Shown here in pieces: positions 1 to 7,658 of a stretch of DNA of 15,925 nt (its first letter is position 1; every line of letters begins with the position of its first letter). The position numbers and the translations under genes were made by a program. Below the pieces are notes generated by a model, which saw nothing but the letters and a program-made list of their open reading frames with translations, made no database searches and was not told the DNA's origin. Origin of the DNA: Cyanobacteria bacterium UBA11372 (lineage in GTDB: Bacteria > Cyanobacteriota > Cyanobacteriia > Cyanobacteriales > Aerosakkonemataceae). The DNA lies in NCBI GenBank assembly GCA_003486675.1, contig DNGG01000147.1, positions 6,779 through 22,703 on the forward strand, written 5' to 3'.

Positions 1-3000
1 AACAATTCGTTAACCTTAAACGTCACCTGAAAATATGGCCCACCTTCGGAGCGGAAGCCGCTAAAATCGCGGTCATCTACGCTGCCAAAGCTATAACCCA
101 ACCCCAAGCGCAAATCCGGGCTGAGATAATAACCAAATTCAGCCGCCCAACCCCATTCACTGTAGCCTTCTTGACCTATCCACCGCACTTCGCCAGCGAT
201 ATCGGTTCTGTAGCCGAGTCGGTAAGTGGCTCGCAGTTGACCGAGTTGGGTGGCGGTGTTGTTACTATAGTTGCGCGCTAGATCGAAATTGCTAATTCGG
301 AAGGCATATTTACCGTAGAATTCCCATCGCCAATTAGGAGCATAAATCGCTTCTAATGCCATTACATGGTCGGTAGAATCGGTGCTGGTTCCTTGCAGAA
401 TTTCATCGTAGGTTTGAGCGGGGTTGCGACGAAAATCATACCGCAGTAAGGCGTTAAATTTATCATCGTCTGGGTCGCGATAAGCCAATCCCACGCGCAG
501 ATTAATCGTATCGTCGAGGTCTTCTAACAATTGGTTAGATGAATTGGCTTGGTAATAACGCGCCAGCGCCGTTATGGAACGGGAGAGTTTCCCCGCCGCC
601 CCGATGTCGATTACCATGTTGCGACCTCTAAAGTCTCCGGTGCTGTATTCAAAGCGCCCCGAAGCTCTGAAGTCGGGATTGTCGGTATATTCCAATCCGA
701 TGCTGTAGCTATCGCCAGCGCCCAGTCCCAAAGACGCCGCACTCTGACCGACGGCGAAGGGTTGGGGGAAGCGCCTACCCGCACCAGTACGGCTAAAGAT
801 GTTGTTCGTTACCCGTTCGTATCCTAACAGCAGTCGCAGTCCGGGGGCGATGCGAATGCGCGATCGCAACCCCATCGCCCCCTGCCCCGTCATCGCCCCG
901 AAGCCGGAAATCACGGAATAACGGCTGGTAATCGTGGTGTCTTTAAAGATTTCCCGTTCTGCGATCGTGTCTAAGCTGGTAATTGAGTTATTACTCAATA
1001 CTCCACCGTCGAAAAATTGGTGCGCCAGTCGCAAGCTAACTCCCGGATATACCGCCCAATCTAATCCCACCGTAGTGCGATTGGGATAAAGTGGGTCCGA
1101 GTCTCGCAGGTTTTGTTCGTGCTGGGCGCGCAAGGTAACCCTTTCTACCAAGGGAACGTTCAGCCTTGCTACTATTTGACTCGCATCGCCCTCCAAGTCT
1201 CCCCTGCGGTCTTCCCGCGAGCGATTAACGTAATCTAAGCTCAAGTTTGCCCTACCAATTTGCTGCCGCACTCCGGCGCTAAAGGTGCTGAGGCTGTTAT
1301 CCACTCGACTGCCAGGACGCGGCTCAAATCCGGGGTTAAATAAATCGGGCAAATCGCTGCGTAAGGCGGTGGAGATGCCAAAGTTACGTTCAAAGTCGTA
1401 ACCAACTTCCAAAGCAGTTGTATTGGTCACCTGGGCGGCAATAGAAGCGCCGTAACGAGTTTGACCGGGAGAGAAGCTAGCGGTGGCGTTGTTCAAAAAG
1501 TTTTCATCTACCGAACGGTAATAAGCCCGACCGCCCAGCCAAGAAGCGATCGCACCGTTAGCTTCTACCCGATAGGCCGATCCGCTGCGGTTGCCTCGGA
1601 AAATAAAATCGTTACTGGAACGGGCATATTCCCCAACTATTCGCCCGCTTCTTCCCAAGGGGAACAAAAAGTCGAGTCCGAATAAGTCAAAGTCCCGCAT
1701 CCCCATGTCTTCTCGCCAGTAACTTGCCCCGGCAAAGGCGGGACGTTCTACGGAATGGTTGAAGTTATACTGCAACCGTCCCGCGAGGATATGGGTGTCT
1801 CTACCGCCTTCAAATTGGTACGTGACTACAATGCGCCGCACCAAGGTGGCTCCCGTCCCCACCGTGCCGGTGTTAAACAAGTCAAAGTCGGTGGCGAGGA
1901 TGGGGCGGCGAAATCTCAAGGTGCCTCGGTCGTAGTCAACTTCGTAGTCTGGCCCCCGTGCGAGTTGACGGCGTTCCAAAACTGTGCCGGGGCGGTTTAG
2001 TTCTTCGGTTTCGATGAATACGTTTTCGCTACCCGGTATCACCAAGCGTTGGGAGAGAAAGTACAAGCCAGATGTACCATCGGGTAAGATTGTGTCCCGC
2101 TGGAACCCTTGGGTATTAGGGGAAAACAACGTCGTCAACTGGAAGTTGCCAAAGCTGTAGTTAAGTTTAAAGCCGTGCAGGACGCGGTTGTTGGCGGTAA
2201 ATAGTTGGGAACCTCTGGCAAATTCGTTGGTGTGATAATCTCCCCACATGCCGTAGTCTGCTTCTGCCCCTGGGGTGCGGGAAGCGCGTTCAAACCGGAC
2301 GTAAAAACTATCTCTCGAAGGGGTAAGAAAATCGGTGCTGGAACTGTCGCCGTAGACAGGGTATTGCTTTTCGCAAAACTGCACGTCGCCAAATAAGCGA
2401 TCGCTGCCATCGCATCGGGCGTTCAGGGCGCGGGAGGTATTAAACGCCCCCGTGAACAACCATTCCCCTACTGGTCCGGTGGCAAATACCGCGCCGTCGA
2501 AGTCAACTTCGGTGCCGCCCAAGCCATCGGGGTTGAGAAAGTCCCGCATACTGCCCCAAAAGTTGGTTCCCCGCGGCCCTATGCGCAAATTCGCCACCCC
2601 AGAAACGATGGAACTACGCAAGTTGGGGGTGAATTCAACCGAGGTAAAGGCTTGGATTTCTGGCAGTAAATCTTCTTCCCGGCGCAGGAGGGGCGGGTTT
2701 TGTTCTACCAACCCAACGCGGTATTGCGGATTTTCAATGGCGGCGCGGATGCGCACGCGCTGCGCTTGCAAGCTGGAGCGCAATTCGGCGGTAAACTGTC
2801 CGTCGATGGCTCTGACTTGAAATCCCGGTTGGTCTTCGTCTTGATCTGCCCCTACAAACTGACCGGATTCGGCGGTTAAGGTGACGAGGGTATCGCCTTT
2901 GATCGGTTGACCGTCGCGATCGCTAATGCTGCCTTGCAATCGGATCGTTGACCGACCGTCGGCGCGGACGCGGGGGTCGCTGACAGCGTTAATTTCTAAC

Positions 3001-3920
3001 TTGGCGGCATTGCTTTCAACTTTTACCACGACTTCAACCGGCGCGTCGTTGCCTGCTTGGACGCTAATGGTATTTTCCCCTTGTCTGAGGCGGATGTTGT
3101 ACCAAGTTTGGGTAATCAGATTTTGAGATGCGTCCCGCTCTTTTTGGGTGGGGGTTTCTGGGTCGAGGGTATTGCCGTTGATTTTAATTTCTACGGTTTG
3201 GTCGGCAGGATATTGCACGATCAGGCTGGTGGTGCGTTCTGCCATCGTCCCCGGCTGCGGATTGAGGATTCGCACTCTAGAACTTGTCGCTGTGGGCAGT
3301 TGTGCGGTGGGTGGTAGGGGCGGGTTTAACGAGATATCTCGTACTTCCACCCCATCGTTGCTTAAACCCGCTTCTACCTCCGCGATTTCTGTAATATTCG
3401 TCTGTGCAATTCTACTAACTTGTGCGATCGCGAACCGGCCCCGATTGTCTATCGCACCTTTATGCGTCAGCAATTGCGGTTCAATATCCGCTTTTGCCAC
3501 TGGCTGGTTGACGGTCGAAGATTTAACTACATATCCGCGAAACCACGTAGCTGCCCTGGGCGCAGGCTCGCTTGCAGCCCCCTTGGCAGCCGATCCGCTT
3601 TCACCTCCGCTATGGAAGACTTCGCTTGCTGGCTCCAGGGCTGGACTGTTTGGTTTTGACCCGTTTTCGCCTGGGGTTAGCACCAGCGTGCCGGAGGTAT
3701 AAAGCTGTCCCCCTACGAGCGTATCTCCGTGAAACCACGTATAATCCCTTGGTTGACCAGATGCTGCGATCGCGAAAGCTAACGCTTGCGGTTGCGCCCA
3801 GTTCAGTTCTGATAAACCACTTGCCAGCATTTGGTTGGTTACTGCTTGGGCACTGGCTGGTGGTAAAACTACCACCACTCCCAGCAGAGTTGGTATAAAC
3901 AAGCCCCGAAAAGTTGTCAT
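1..3920 (-). CDS. Large outer-membrane beta-barrel surface protein with N-terminal Ig-like domains (C-terminus off window)
   Basis: An uninterrupted reading frame of 1306 codons runs from the ATG at 3920 to the window edge with no stop. Residues 1-26 look like a signal peptide ending PASAQA. Around residues 215-300 there is an Ig-like stretch, and around 305-395 a second one resembling bacterial Big-1/invasin repeats (VRADGRSTIRLQGSISDRDG). From about residue 410 to the end, alternating short aromatic/hydrophobic strands and turns (FGKYAFRISNF-type, GLGYSFGSVDDRDF) suggest a very large outer-membrane beta-barrel. A YEVDYDRGTLRFRRPI motif lies at about 659-674. Cys503 and Cys516 could form a disulphide loop. 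No TonB plug was recognised. The frame ends in what looks like a last strand (FQVTFKVNELF), so only a few residues are probably missing. The gene follows the DUF11 gene by 111 bp on the same strand, so co-transcription is likely. Residues ~90-125 are low-complexity and may be an insertion. The substrate is unknown; barrel placement is inferred. Confidence 0.8.
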   Translation of the reverse strand, partial: MTTFRGLFIPTLLGVVVVLPPASAQAVTNQMLASGLSELNWAQPQALAFAIAASGQPRDYTWFHGDTLVGGQLYTSGTLVLTPGENGSKPNSPALEPASEVFHSGGESGSAAKGAASEPAPRAATWFRGYVVKSSTVNQPVAKADIEPQLLTHKGAIDNRGRFAIAQVSRIAQTNITEIAEVEAGLSNDGVEVRDISLNPPLPPTAQLPTATSSRVRILNPQPGTMAERTTSLIVQYPADQTVEIKINGNTLDPETPTQKERDASQNLITQTWYNIRLRQGENTISVQAGNDAPVEVVVKVESNAAKLEINAVSDPRVRADGRSTIRLQGSISDRDGQPIKGDTLVTLTAESGQFVGADQDEDQPGFQVRAIDGQFTAELRSSLQAQRVRIRAAIENPQYRVGLVEQNPPLLRREEDLLPEIQAFTSVEFTPNLRSSIVSGVANLRIGPRGTNFWGSMRDFLNPDGLGGTEVDFDGAVFATGPVGEWLFTGAFNTSRALNARCDGSDRLFGDVQFCEKQYPVYGDSSSTDFLTPSRDSFYVRFERASRTPGAEADYGMWGDYHTNEFARGSQLFTANNRVLHGFKLNYSFGNFQLTTLFSPNTQGFQRDTILPDGTSGLYFLSQRLVIPGSENVFIETEELNRPGTVLERRQLARGPDYEVDYDRGTLRFRRPILATDFDLFNTGTVGTGATLVRRIVVTYQFEGGRDTHILAGRLQYNFNHSVERPAFAGASYWREDMGMRDFDLFGLDFLFPLGRSGRIVGEYARSSNDFIFRGNRSGSAYRVEANGAIASWLGGRAYYRSVDENFLNNATASFSPGQTRYGASIAAQVTNTTALEVGYDFERNFGISTALRSDLPDLFNPGFEPRPGSRVDNSLSTFSAGVRQQIGRANLSLDYVNRSREDRRGDLEGDASQIVARLNVPLVERVTLRAQHEQNLRDSDPLYPNRTTVGLDWAVYPGVSLRLAHQFFDGGVLSNNSITSLDTIAEREIFKDTTITSRYSVISGFGAMTGQGAMGLRSRIRIAPGLRLLLGYERVTNNIFSRTGAGRRFPQPFAVGQSAASLGLGAGDSYSIGLEYTDNPDFRASGRFEYSTGDFRGRNMVIDIGAAGKLSRSITALARYYQANSSNQLLEDLDDTINLRVGLAYRDPDDDKFNALLRYDFRRNPAQTYDEILQGTSTDSTDHVMALEAIYAPNWRWEFYGKYAFRISNFDLARNYSNNTATQLGQLRATYRLGYRTDIAGEVRWIGQEGYSEWGWAAEFGYYLSPDLRLGLGYSFGSVDDRDFSGFRSEGGPYFQVTFKVNEL
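3531..3741. repeat. In-frame direct repeat flanking a GC-rich low-complexity segment in the barrel gene
   Basis: The sequence CGYGAAACCACGTA occurs at 3536-3549 and 3728-3741, exactly 192 bp (64 codons) apart. It encodes TWFRG at residue 125 and TWFHG at residue 61. Between the copies lies a GC-rich stretch (about 3550-3645) with inverted pairs GCTGCC/GGCAGC (3550-3555, 3585-3590) and GCCCTGG/CCAGGGC (3553-3559, 3635-3641). This encodes a Ser/Ala/Gly/Pro/Glu-rich segment. It may be a small palindromic insertion or a linker formed by local duplication; which of these cannot be decided from one sequence. Confidence 0.45.
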
Positions 3921-4031
3921 TGAGGGAAATCCCAGACAAATCGCACAGAAAAATATCAATTGTTAGCGACGAATTTTTTCAATGCACCCTGCAACCTTTT
4001 AAAAATTCAAAACCCAATTAATTTTGAACCT

Positions 4032-5009
4032 TTAATTATTAGATCTCTCCTCACCAAATGCAGGCGTTACCCCAAAGTTCATCCGTGCCGTTCCACCCGG
4101 TTCTAGGCGGACTAGACGCGACTGACTATTTCTTTCAATGAAATAAAGGTTGGGCGCTAAAGTGTAGCCCGGTAAGCTGCTCAAATCCAAAGTCCCAGTT
4201 CGATTACCCGCGATTACATTGGCAACCGAAAATAGTCCATTGGCATCGGTTGTAACGCGATTGCCATCATCTAAAAAAATTACAGCATTCGGTACACCTG
4301 GTTCTCCTGGTTGTTGCTCGCCGTCAAAGTTTTTATCGACGAAAACGCGACCGATTAGCGTACCACAATCCGAAACAATTCCAGGACGAATTTGCACTCT
4401 GTGACTTGCCACATTACTCCTAATATTTCGCCCTCTGCTACTGCCGATCGCTTCCGCTACGTTACGACCGTTACCTCTGATCGCATCTGGCGTCAATGTC
4501 ACTGCATAAACAATATTAAGAATTTGTTGCGGAGCCAAGTTTATCGGAATGCGAAATGTCACCGTTCGATTGGAAACATCAGGGTTAGGCAACTCTACAC
4601 GTGTAGACTGGTTCCCTTCTGTCAAGGCGGCTTGTATTGATTTAGCCTCAAAGTTCAATCCTAAAGGTAAAGTGTCTTGAACTTCTAGTTCCCTGACGTT
4701 AGCTTGCCCCGTATTTTTCACTTGCAGGCGGTAAACTACTGTATCTCCGGGTTCTGCGGCGGCTTTATCTGCCGTTTTTATCACCTCAATTGTGGCTGCA
4801 ACTACAACCGCATTCACCGAAGTTTGGTTCGATTGAACGTTCTGCAGCGCACCACCTGTAGCATTTTGGAAGTTGGCGGTGCCAGTGTTAGTAATTGTAA
4901 CTGTTTGAGCGATGGCGTTTGACCAAACTTGGCCCGATAACAACCAAGGGATTGCGATCGCTACTAAAAGCAATCCTCCTTGCCCTAGTCGTTGTTTCAC
5001 AATTTTCAT
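4032..5009 (-). CDS. Secreted DUF11 / SdrD-B-like repeat protein
   Basis: 325 residues. Residues 1-35 form a signal peptide (basic start, hydrophobic GGLLLVAIAIPWLL, cleavage near NAIAQ). Residues about 72-205 match the DUF11 'conserved repeat domain' pattern (IEVIKTADKAAAEPGDTVVY, then VKNTG and DTLPLGL). Residues about 217-315 look like an SdrD B/Cna-B-like fold. It begins GRVFVDKNFDGEQQPGEPGV, where D225-x-N-x-D-G ... E236 fits a calcium-binding EF-hand-like loop exactly. This points to an exported structural or adhesive protein, in the periplasm or at the cell surface. It is the upstream member of a pair with the large barrel gene; in other bacteria DUF11/SdrD-B modules can be fused to such barrels, so the two may act together (inference). 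No clear ribosome site precedes the ATG; it was chosen because it gives a complete signal peptide. Confidence 0.8.
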   Translation of the reverse strand: MKIVKQRLGQGGLLLVAIAIPWLLSGQVWSNAIAQTVTITNTGTANFQNATGGALQNVQSNQTSVNAVVVAATIEVIKTADKAAAEPGDTVVYRLQVKNTGQANVRELEVQDTLPLGLNFEAKSIQAALTEGNQSTRVELPNPDVSNRTVTFRIPINLAPQQILNIVYAVTLTPDAIRGNGRNVAEAIGSSRGRNIRSNVASHRVQIRPGIVSDCGTLIGRVFVDKNFDGEQQPGEPGVPNAVIFLDDGNRVTTDANGLFSVANVIAGNRTGTLDLSSLPGYTLAPNLYFIERNSQSRLVRLEPGGTARMNFGVTPAFGEERSNN

Positions 5010-5497
5010 TTGCAGAATCTAGACGTATTTTCATCCTCCCACTGGGAATTTTTCTTCTTATCTGCGTTTGCAATTTTACGAGAAATTCCTGGCTTTAGTC
5101 AATAGCAACATCCCATTTTATTTATTTTCCTGCTAATTTTAATTTACTCCTCGCTCTCGCCAATTTCTACAGTAGAGATTAAATGTGTAAAAATTGTGAA
5201 AAAAAATTTAAACGTTAGGAGTTTTTTCCATTCAATCAAAACTCAATGGAAATACAACTATGCAACACAACCAAAACTTAGGTGCTGCCAGACTCAAAAA
5301 TATTTTTTACACCGTAGCTCTAAGCCTTGGCAATCTATCTCTAGTTGTAAAAAAGTTACAAGATTGCCGCTGCCTCGATGGCCCATCGAACCTGGGCTGT
5401 AAAATGCAGGTAAATATTAAATTATATCGCTTTTACCCGCTATTGAGCAAATTCTAAAACATCTGTAGAATCAAAATGTAAAGAATTGTAAAAGAAC
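5010..5497. other. Divergent intergenic region with no recognisable gene
   Basis: This 488-bp AT-rich gap separates the minus-strand surface genes from the plus-strand SDR gene and should hold both promoters. It contains an open frame of 65 codons at 5260-5457 (MQHNQNLGAARLKN...), preceded only by a weak GGAAA. I recognise no family in it and would not call it a gene. A TTGTAA/TTACAA dyad with 5-bp spacing lies at 5345-5361. The SDR promoter is at its right end. Confidence 0.5.
5443..5471 (+). promoter_or_regulatory. Sigma-70-type promoter for the SDR gene
   Basis: TTGAGC (5443-5448), 17 bp, then TAGAAT (5466-5471). This gives a predicted transcription start near 5478, about 20 nt before the GTG start at 5498. 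Spacing is ideal and both boxes match consensus well, especially the -10. Confidence 0.5.
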
Positions 5498-6214
5498 GTG
5501 CAAGACAAAGTAGTTGTTGTCATCGGTGCTACTGGGGGTATTGGTGCGGCTTTAACGCGCCAACTAGCGACATCTGGTGCCAGTTTAGTGCTAGCAGGGA
5601 GAAATAGCGATCGCTTAGAAACCCTAGCCTCCCAGCTGTCAATCGCTCGAGCAACAAAAATACTGAAGGTGTCTGTTGATATCACCGACAGGCAACAGGT
5701 AGAACACCTGATGAAAAAAACTGTTGCCCAGTTCGGTCAAATAGACATCTTAGTTAATACTGCTGGCGCTGGGGTCTTAAAGCAGTACAACAAAATCGAA
5801 CCAGCCGAGTTAGATGCGATGCTGGATTTGAATTTAAAGGGAAGCTTCTATACTTGTCAAGCGGCTGCGGAGGTGATGAAAGAGCGAAAAAGCGGTCATA
5901 TTTGCAATGTAGTGGGAATTTTGGGCAAACACGCAATGGCGATGGGCGCAGCTTACTGCGCCTCGAAATTTGGTGTGGTGGGCTTTAGCAAGTGCATGGC
6001 GGAGGAGTTGAAGCGCTTTGGCATCAAGTTCACCCTGTTTTACTTCGGCGGGGTGGATACGCCGTTTTGGGACAATATCAGCTTGAAGGTGGATCGTGCC
6101 AAAATGCTCAAAAGTGAAACAGCTGCTTCTGCGATCGCTTTCGCCCTCAGTTGCCCCCCGGAAGCTGTGCCGATGGAAATTAACATCCAGCCAGAAAGCC
6201 ACCTGTTTTTCTAG
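5498..6214 (+). CDS. SDR-family oxidoreductase-like protein lacking the catalytic serine
   Basis: 238 residues, the normal size of a classical short-chain dehydrogenase/reductase, starting at GTG. The Rossmann nucleotide-binding motif is present (VIGATGGIGAAL, residues 8-19). So are the NTAG structural motif (87-90), the catalytic-tetrad Asn112 and Tyr153-x3-Lys157 (YCASK). The position that normally holds the catalytic serine, thirteen residues before Tyr, is Gly140 (NVVGILGKHAMAMGAAY). By family knowledge this serine stabilises the substrate carbonyl, so the protein may have altered chemistry, act on an unusual substrate, or serve a non-catalytic role. The R35 region (AGRNSDRL) suggests NADP(H) preference. 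It sits 174 bp upstream of hppD on the same strand. Its substrate cannot be named. The GTG was chosen because a well-spaced promoter lies just upstream and the Rossmann strand starts immediately. Confidence 0.9.
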   Translation: MQDKVVVVIGATGGIGAALTRQLATSGASLVLAGRNSDRLETLASQLSIARATKILKVSVDITDRQQVEHLMKKTVAQFGQIDILVNTAGAGVLKQYNKIEPAELDAMLDLNLKGSFYTCQAAAEVMKERKSGHICNVVGILGKHAMAMGAAYCASKFGVVGFSKCMAEELKRFGIKFTLFYFGGVDTPFWDNISLKVDRAKMLKSETAASAIAFALSCPPEAVPMEINIQPESHLFF

Positions 6215-6230
6215 GGTTAGGGAGATGAGG

Positions 6231-6286
6231 AAGAACCTGCAAGAACCTGCCCCATCTTCCCTGCACCCCTGCACCCCTGCTGCCCC
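6231..6286. repeat. Short tandem repeats (10-mer doublet and octamers) between SDR and hppD
   Basis: A perfect tandem doublet AAGAACCTGC lies at 6231-6250. Octamers CCCTGCAC, CCCTGCAC and CCCTGCTG follow at 6259, 6267 and 6275, then CCCC. CCCCATCT recurs at 6250 and 6283. The units are close relatives of the octamer array inside hppD, and GGAGATGAGG at 6221 also recurs there as GGAGATGAGGG at 6832. The rest of the 174-bp gap holds no gene. Confidence 0.7.
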
Positions 6287-6388
6287 ATCTTTTTCCACCC
6301 TCTCTCTCTTGGAGCAGAACTCTAAAACTGCTGAAAATGTGAAAATTTACCGCAGGATAAGCTAAAAACTGGGGATACAGGCGTTGTT

Positions 6389-7579
6389 ATGAAAATTGCT
6401 CGCGTTCACTTCTACGTAGAAAATGCAATGGTGTGGCGTGACTGGTTTGTCCGCAGGTTGGGCTTTCAAGCCGTAGCAACTCTTGAGTGCAGCACTACGC
6501 GCACCGAAGTTGTCAGCAGCGGTTCGATCGTGTTTCAACTATCCTCACCCATCTCGCCAGACAGTCCAGTTGCCGCTTTTCTGCAAAAGCACCCAGAAGG
6601 TGTGGCAGACTTGGCATTTTACGTCGAGGATATCGAAGCGGTTTTAACTAAAGCAGTCAGTTACGGAGCGGAAATATTACAACCGCTTCAGCAAAAACCA
6701 CAAGGGAAAGGCTACCTAAAATGGGCAACCATTTCTGCTTGGGGATCTTTAAGCCATACCTTAATCGAGGCAGAGGTGCAGGGGTGCAGAGGTGCAGGGG
6801 GGCAGAGGAGACTAGGGGCAGAGGGGACTCTTGGAGATGAGGGAGACAAGGAAGTAATTTCTTCCCTATCTTCCCCATCTCACCTGCTCACCTGCTCACC
6901 TGCTGACTTGCTCACCTGCCCAGCCTTTTTTACCAGCATTGACCATGTGGTGCTAAATGTGGCAGCCGGTGACTTAGAGCGTGCTATTGCTTGGTATGAG
7001 AATATCTTGGGTTTCCAGCCCCAACAGAATTTTACAATTCAAACCGAGCGGTCGGGTTTACGTAGTCGGGTGATGTTTCATCCCAATAATTACGTAAAAT
7101 TACCGATTAACGAACCCGTGGGGGCTAATTCTCAAATTCAAGAGTTCTTGGAGATCAATCGCGGCGCGGGAATTCAGCATATTGCTTTACGGGCGCTCGA
7201 TCTGGTGGCGGCGATCGCTCGCCTGCGTAGTGCGGGCATCCGCTTTTTGGCAGTTCCCCTCACTTACTATACCGACTTGCAAAAGCGACACCGACTTCCC
7301 CTCACCCCTGCTCAATTCGAGCAAATTGCCGAGCAGCAAATCTTGGTAGATTGGCAAGACGATGGTATTAGTTGCAACGGGGAAACCCCGCCCTTACTGC
7401 TACAAACCTTCACGGAGCCAATTTTTTCCCAACCAACTTTCTTTTTTGAGCTAATCGAGCGGCGAGTTGGCAGCGTCAGGGGCGAATCAAGACTGGCTCA
7501 AGGGTTTGGAGAAGGCAATTTTCGCGCCTTGTTTGAAGCGATTGAACGCGAGCAAATTAAGCGAGGCTCTTTGGGCTAA
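6389..7579 (+). CDS. hppD: 4-hydroxyphenylpyruvate dioxygenase with an in-frame repeat insertion
   Basis: 396 residues. The enzyme converts 4-hydroxyphenylpyruvate to homogentisate with non-haem Fe(II); in cyanobacteria this feeds tocopherol synthesis. It has two VOC-type domains, about 1-128 and 180-396. Iron ligands are visible in the second: His186 (SIDHVVLNV), His264 (GIQHIALRA) and Glu354 (FFFELIERR). The closing GFGEGNFRALFEAIEREQIKRG (372-393, typical HPPD C-terminal helix) confirms the assignment over other VOC proteins. Residues 129-178 are unlike any HPPD: Gly/Arg-rich, then Ser/Leu/Cys-rich. They are encoded by a period-8 foldback repeat of 147 bp. Without it the protein would be about 347 residues, the usual family length. 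The insertion sits at the domain junction, keeps the frame and adds no stop, so the enzyme is probably still active. A HAD-hydrolase gene follows. Confidence 0.92.
   Translation: MKIARVHFYVENAMVWRDWFVRRLGFQAVATLECSTTRTEVVSSGSIVFQLSSPISPDSPVAAFLQKHPEGVADLAFYVEDIEAVLTKAVSYGAEILQPLQQKPQGKGYLKWATISAWGSLSHTLIEAEVQGCRGAGGQRRLGAEGTLGDEGDKEVISSLSSPSHLLTCSPADLLTCPAFFTSIDHVVLNVAAGDLERAIAWYENILGFQPQQNFTIQTERSGLRSRVMFHPNNYVKLPINEPVGANSQIQEFLEINRGAGIQHIALRALDLVAAIARLRSAGIRFLAVPLTYYTDLQKRHRLPLTPAQFEQIAEQQILVDWQDDGISCNGETPPLLLQTFTEPIFSQPTFFFELIERRVGSVRGESRLAQGFGEGNFRALFEAIEREQIKRGSLG
6774..6920. repeat. Period-8 foldback repeat inserted in hppD
   Basis: Left arm: seven successive octamers at 6774-6829 (AGGTGCAG, GGGTGCAG, AGGTGCAG, GGGGGCAG, AGGAGACT, AGGGGCAG, AGGGGACT). 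Centre: an imperfect hairpin, GAGATGAGGGAGACAAGGAAG (6834-6854) against 6860-6880, with 17 of 21 positions matching. Right arm: CACCTGCT three times, then GACTTGCT and CACCTGCC, at 6881-6920. The total is 147 bp, a multiple of three. Confidence 0.85.
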
Positions 7580-7585
7580 AAACAG

Positions 7586-7620
7586 ATTACCAATTACCCA
7601 TTACCAATTACCGATTACCT
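7586..7620. repeat. Heptamer tandem repeat ATTACCN, five units
   Basis: Five contiguous heptamers, ATTACCA, ATTACCC, ATTACCA, ATTACCG and ATTACCT, starting seven bases after the hppD stop. It has the form of the short tandemly repeated repetitive (STRR) heptamers known in filamentous cyanobacteria. Here only one arm is present. Confidence 0.85.
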
Positions 7621-7658
7621 GCCATAATCTGTAAAGGAAAATTAATTATTATTGACAG

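Noticed and set aside
549..3898. Several plus-strand open frames across the first 3.9 kb
   Set aside because: All lie opposite one continuous 1306-codon minus-strand frame with clear protein character; their translations have no recognisable domains.
5345..5361. NtcA-like site (GTA ... TAC)
   Set aside because: The spacing is seven bases, not the eight required for NtcA.
5260..5457. 65-codon plus-strand frame before the SDR gene
   Set aside because: Only a weak ribosome site, no recognised family, odd composition, and it overlaps the SDR promoter; kept as a note in the intergenic entry.
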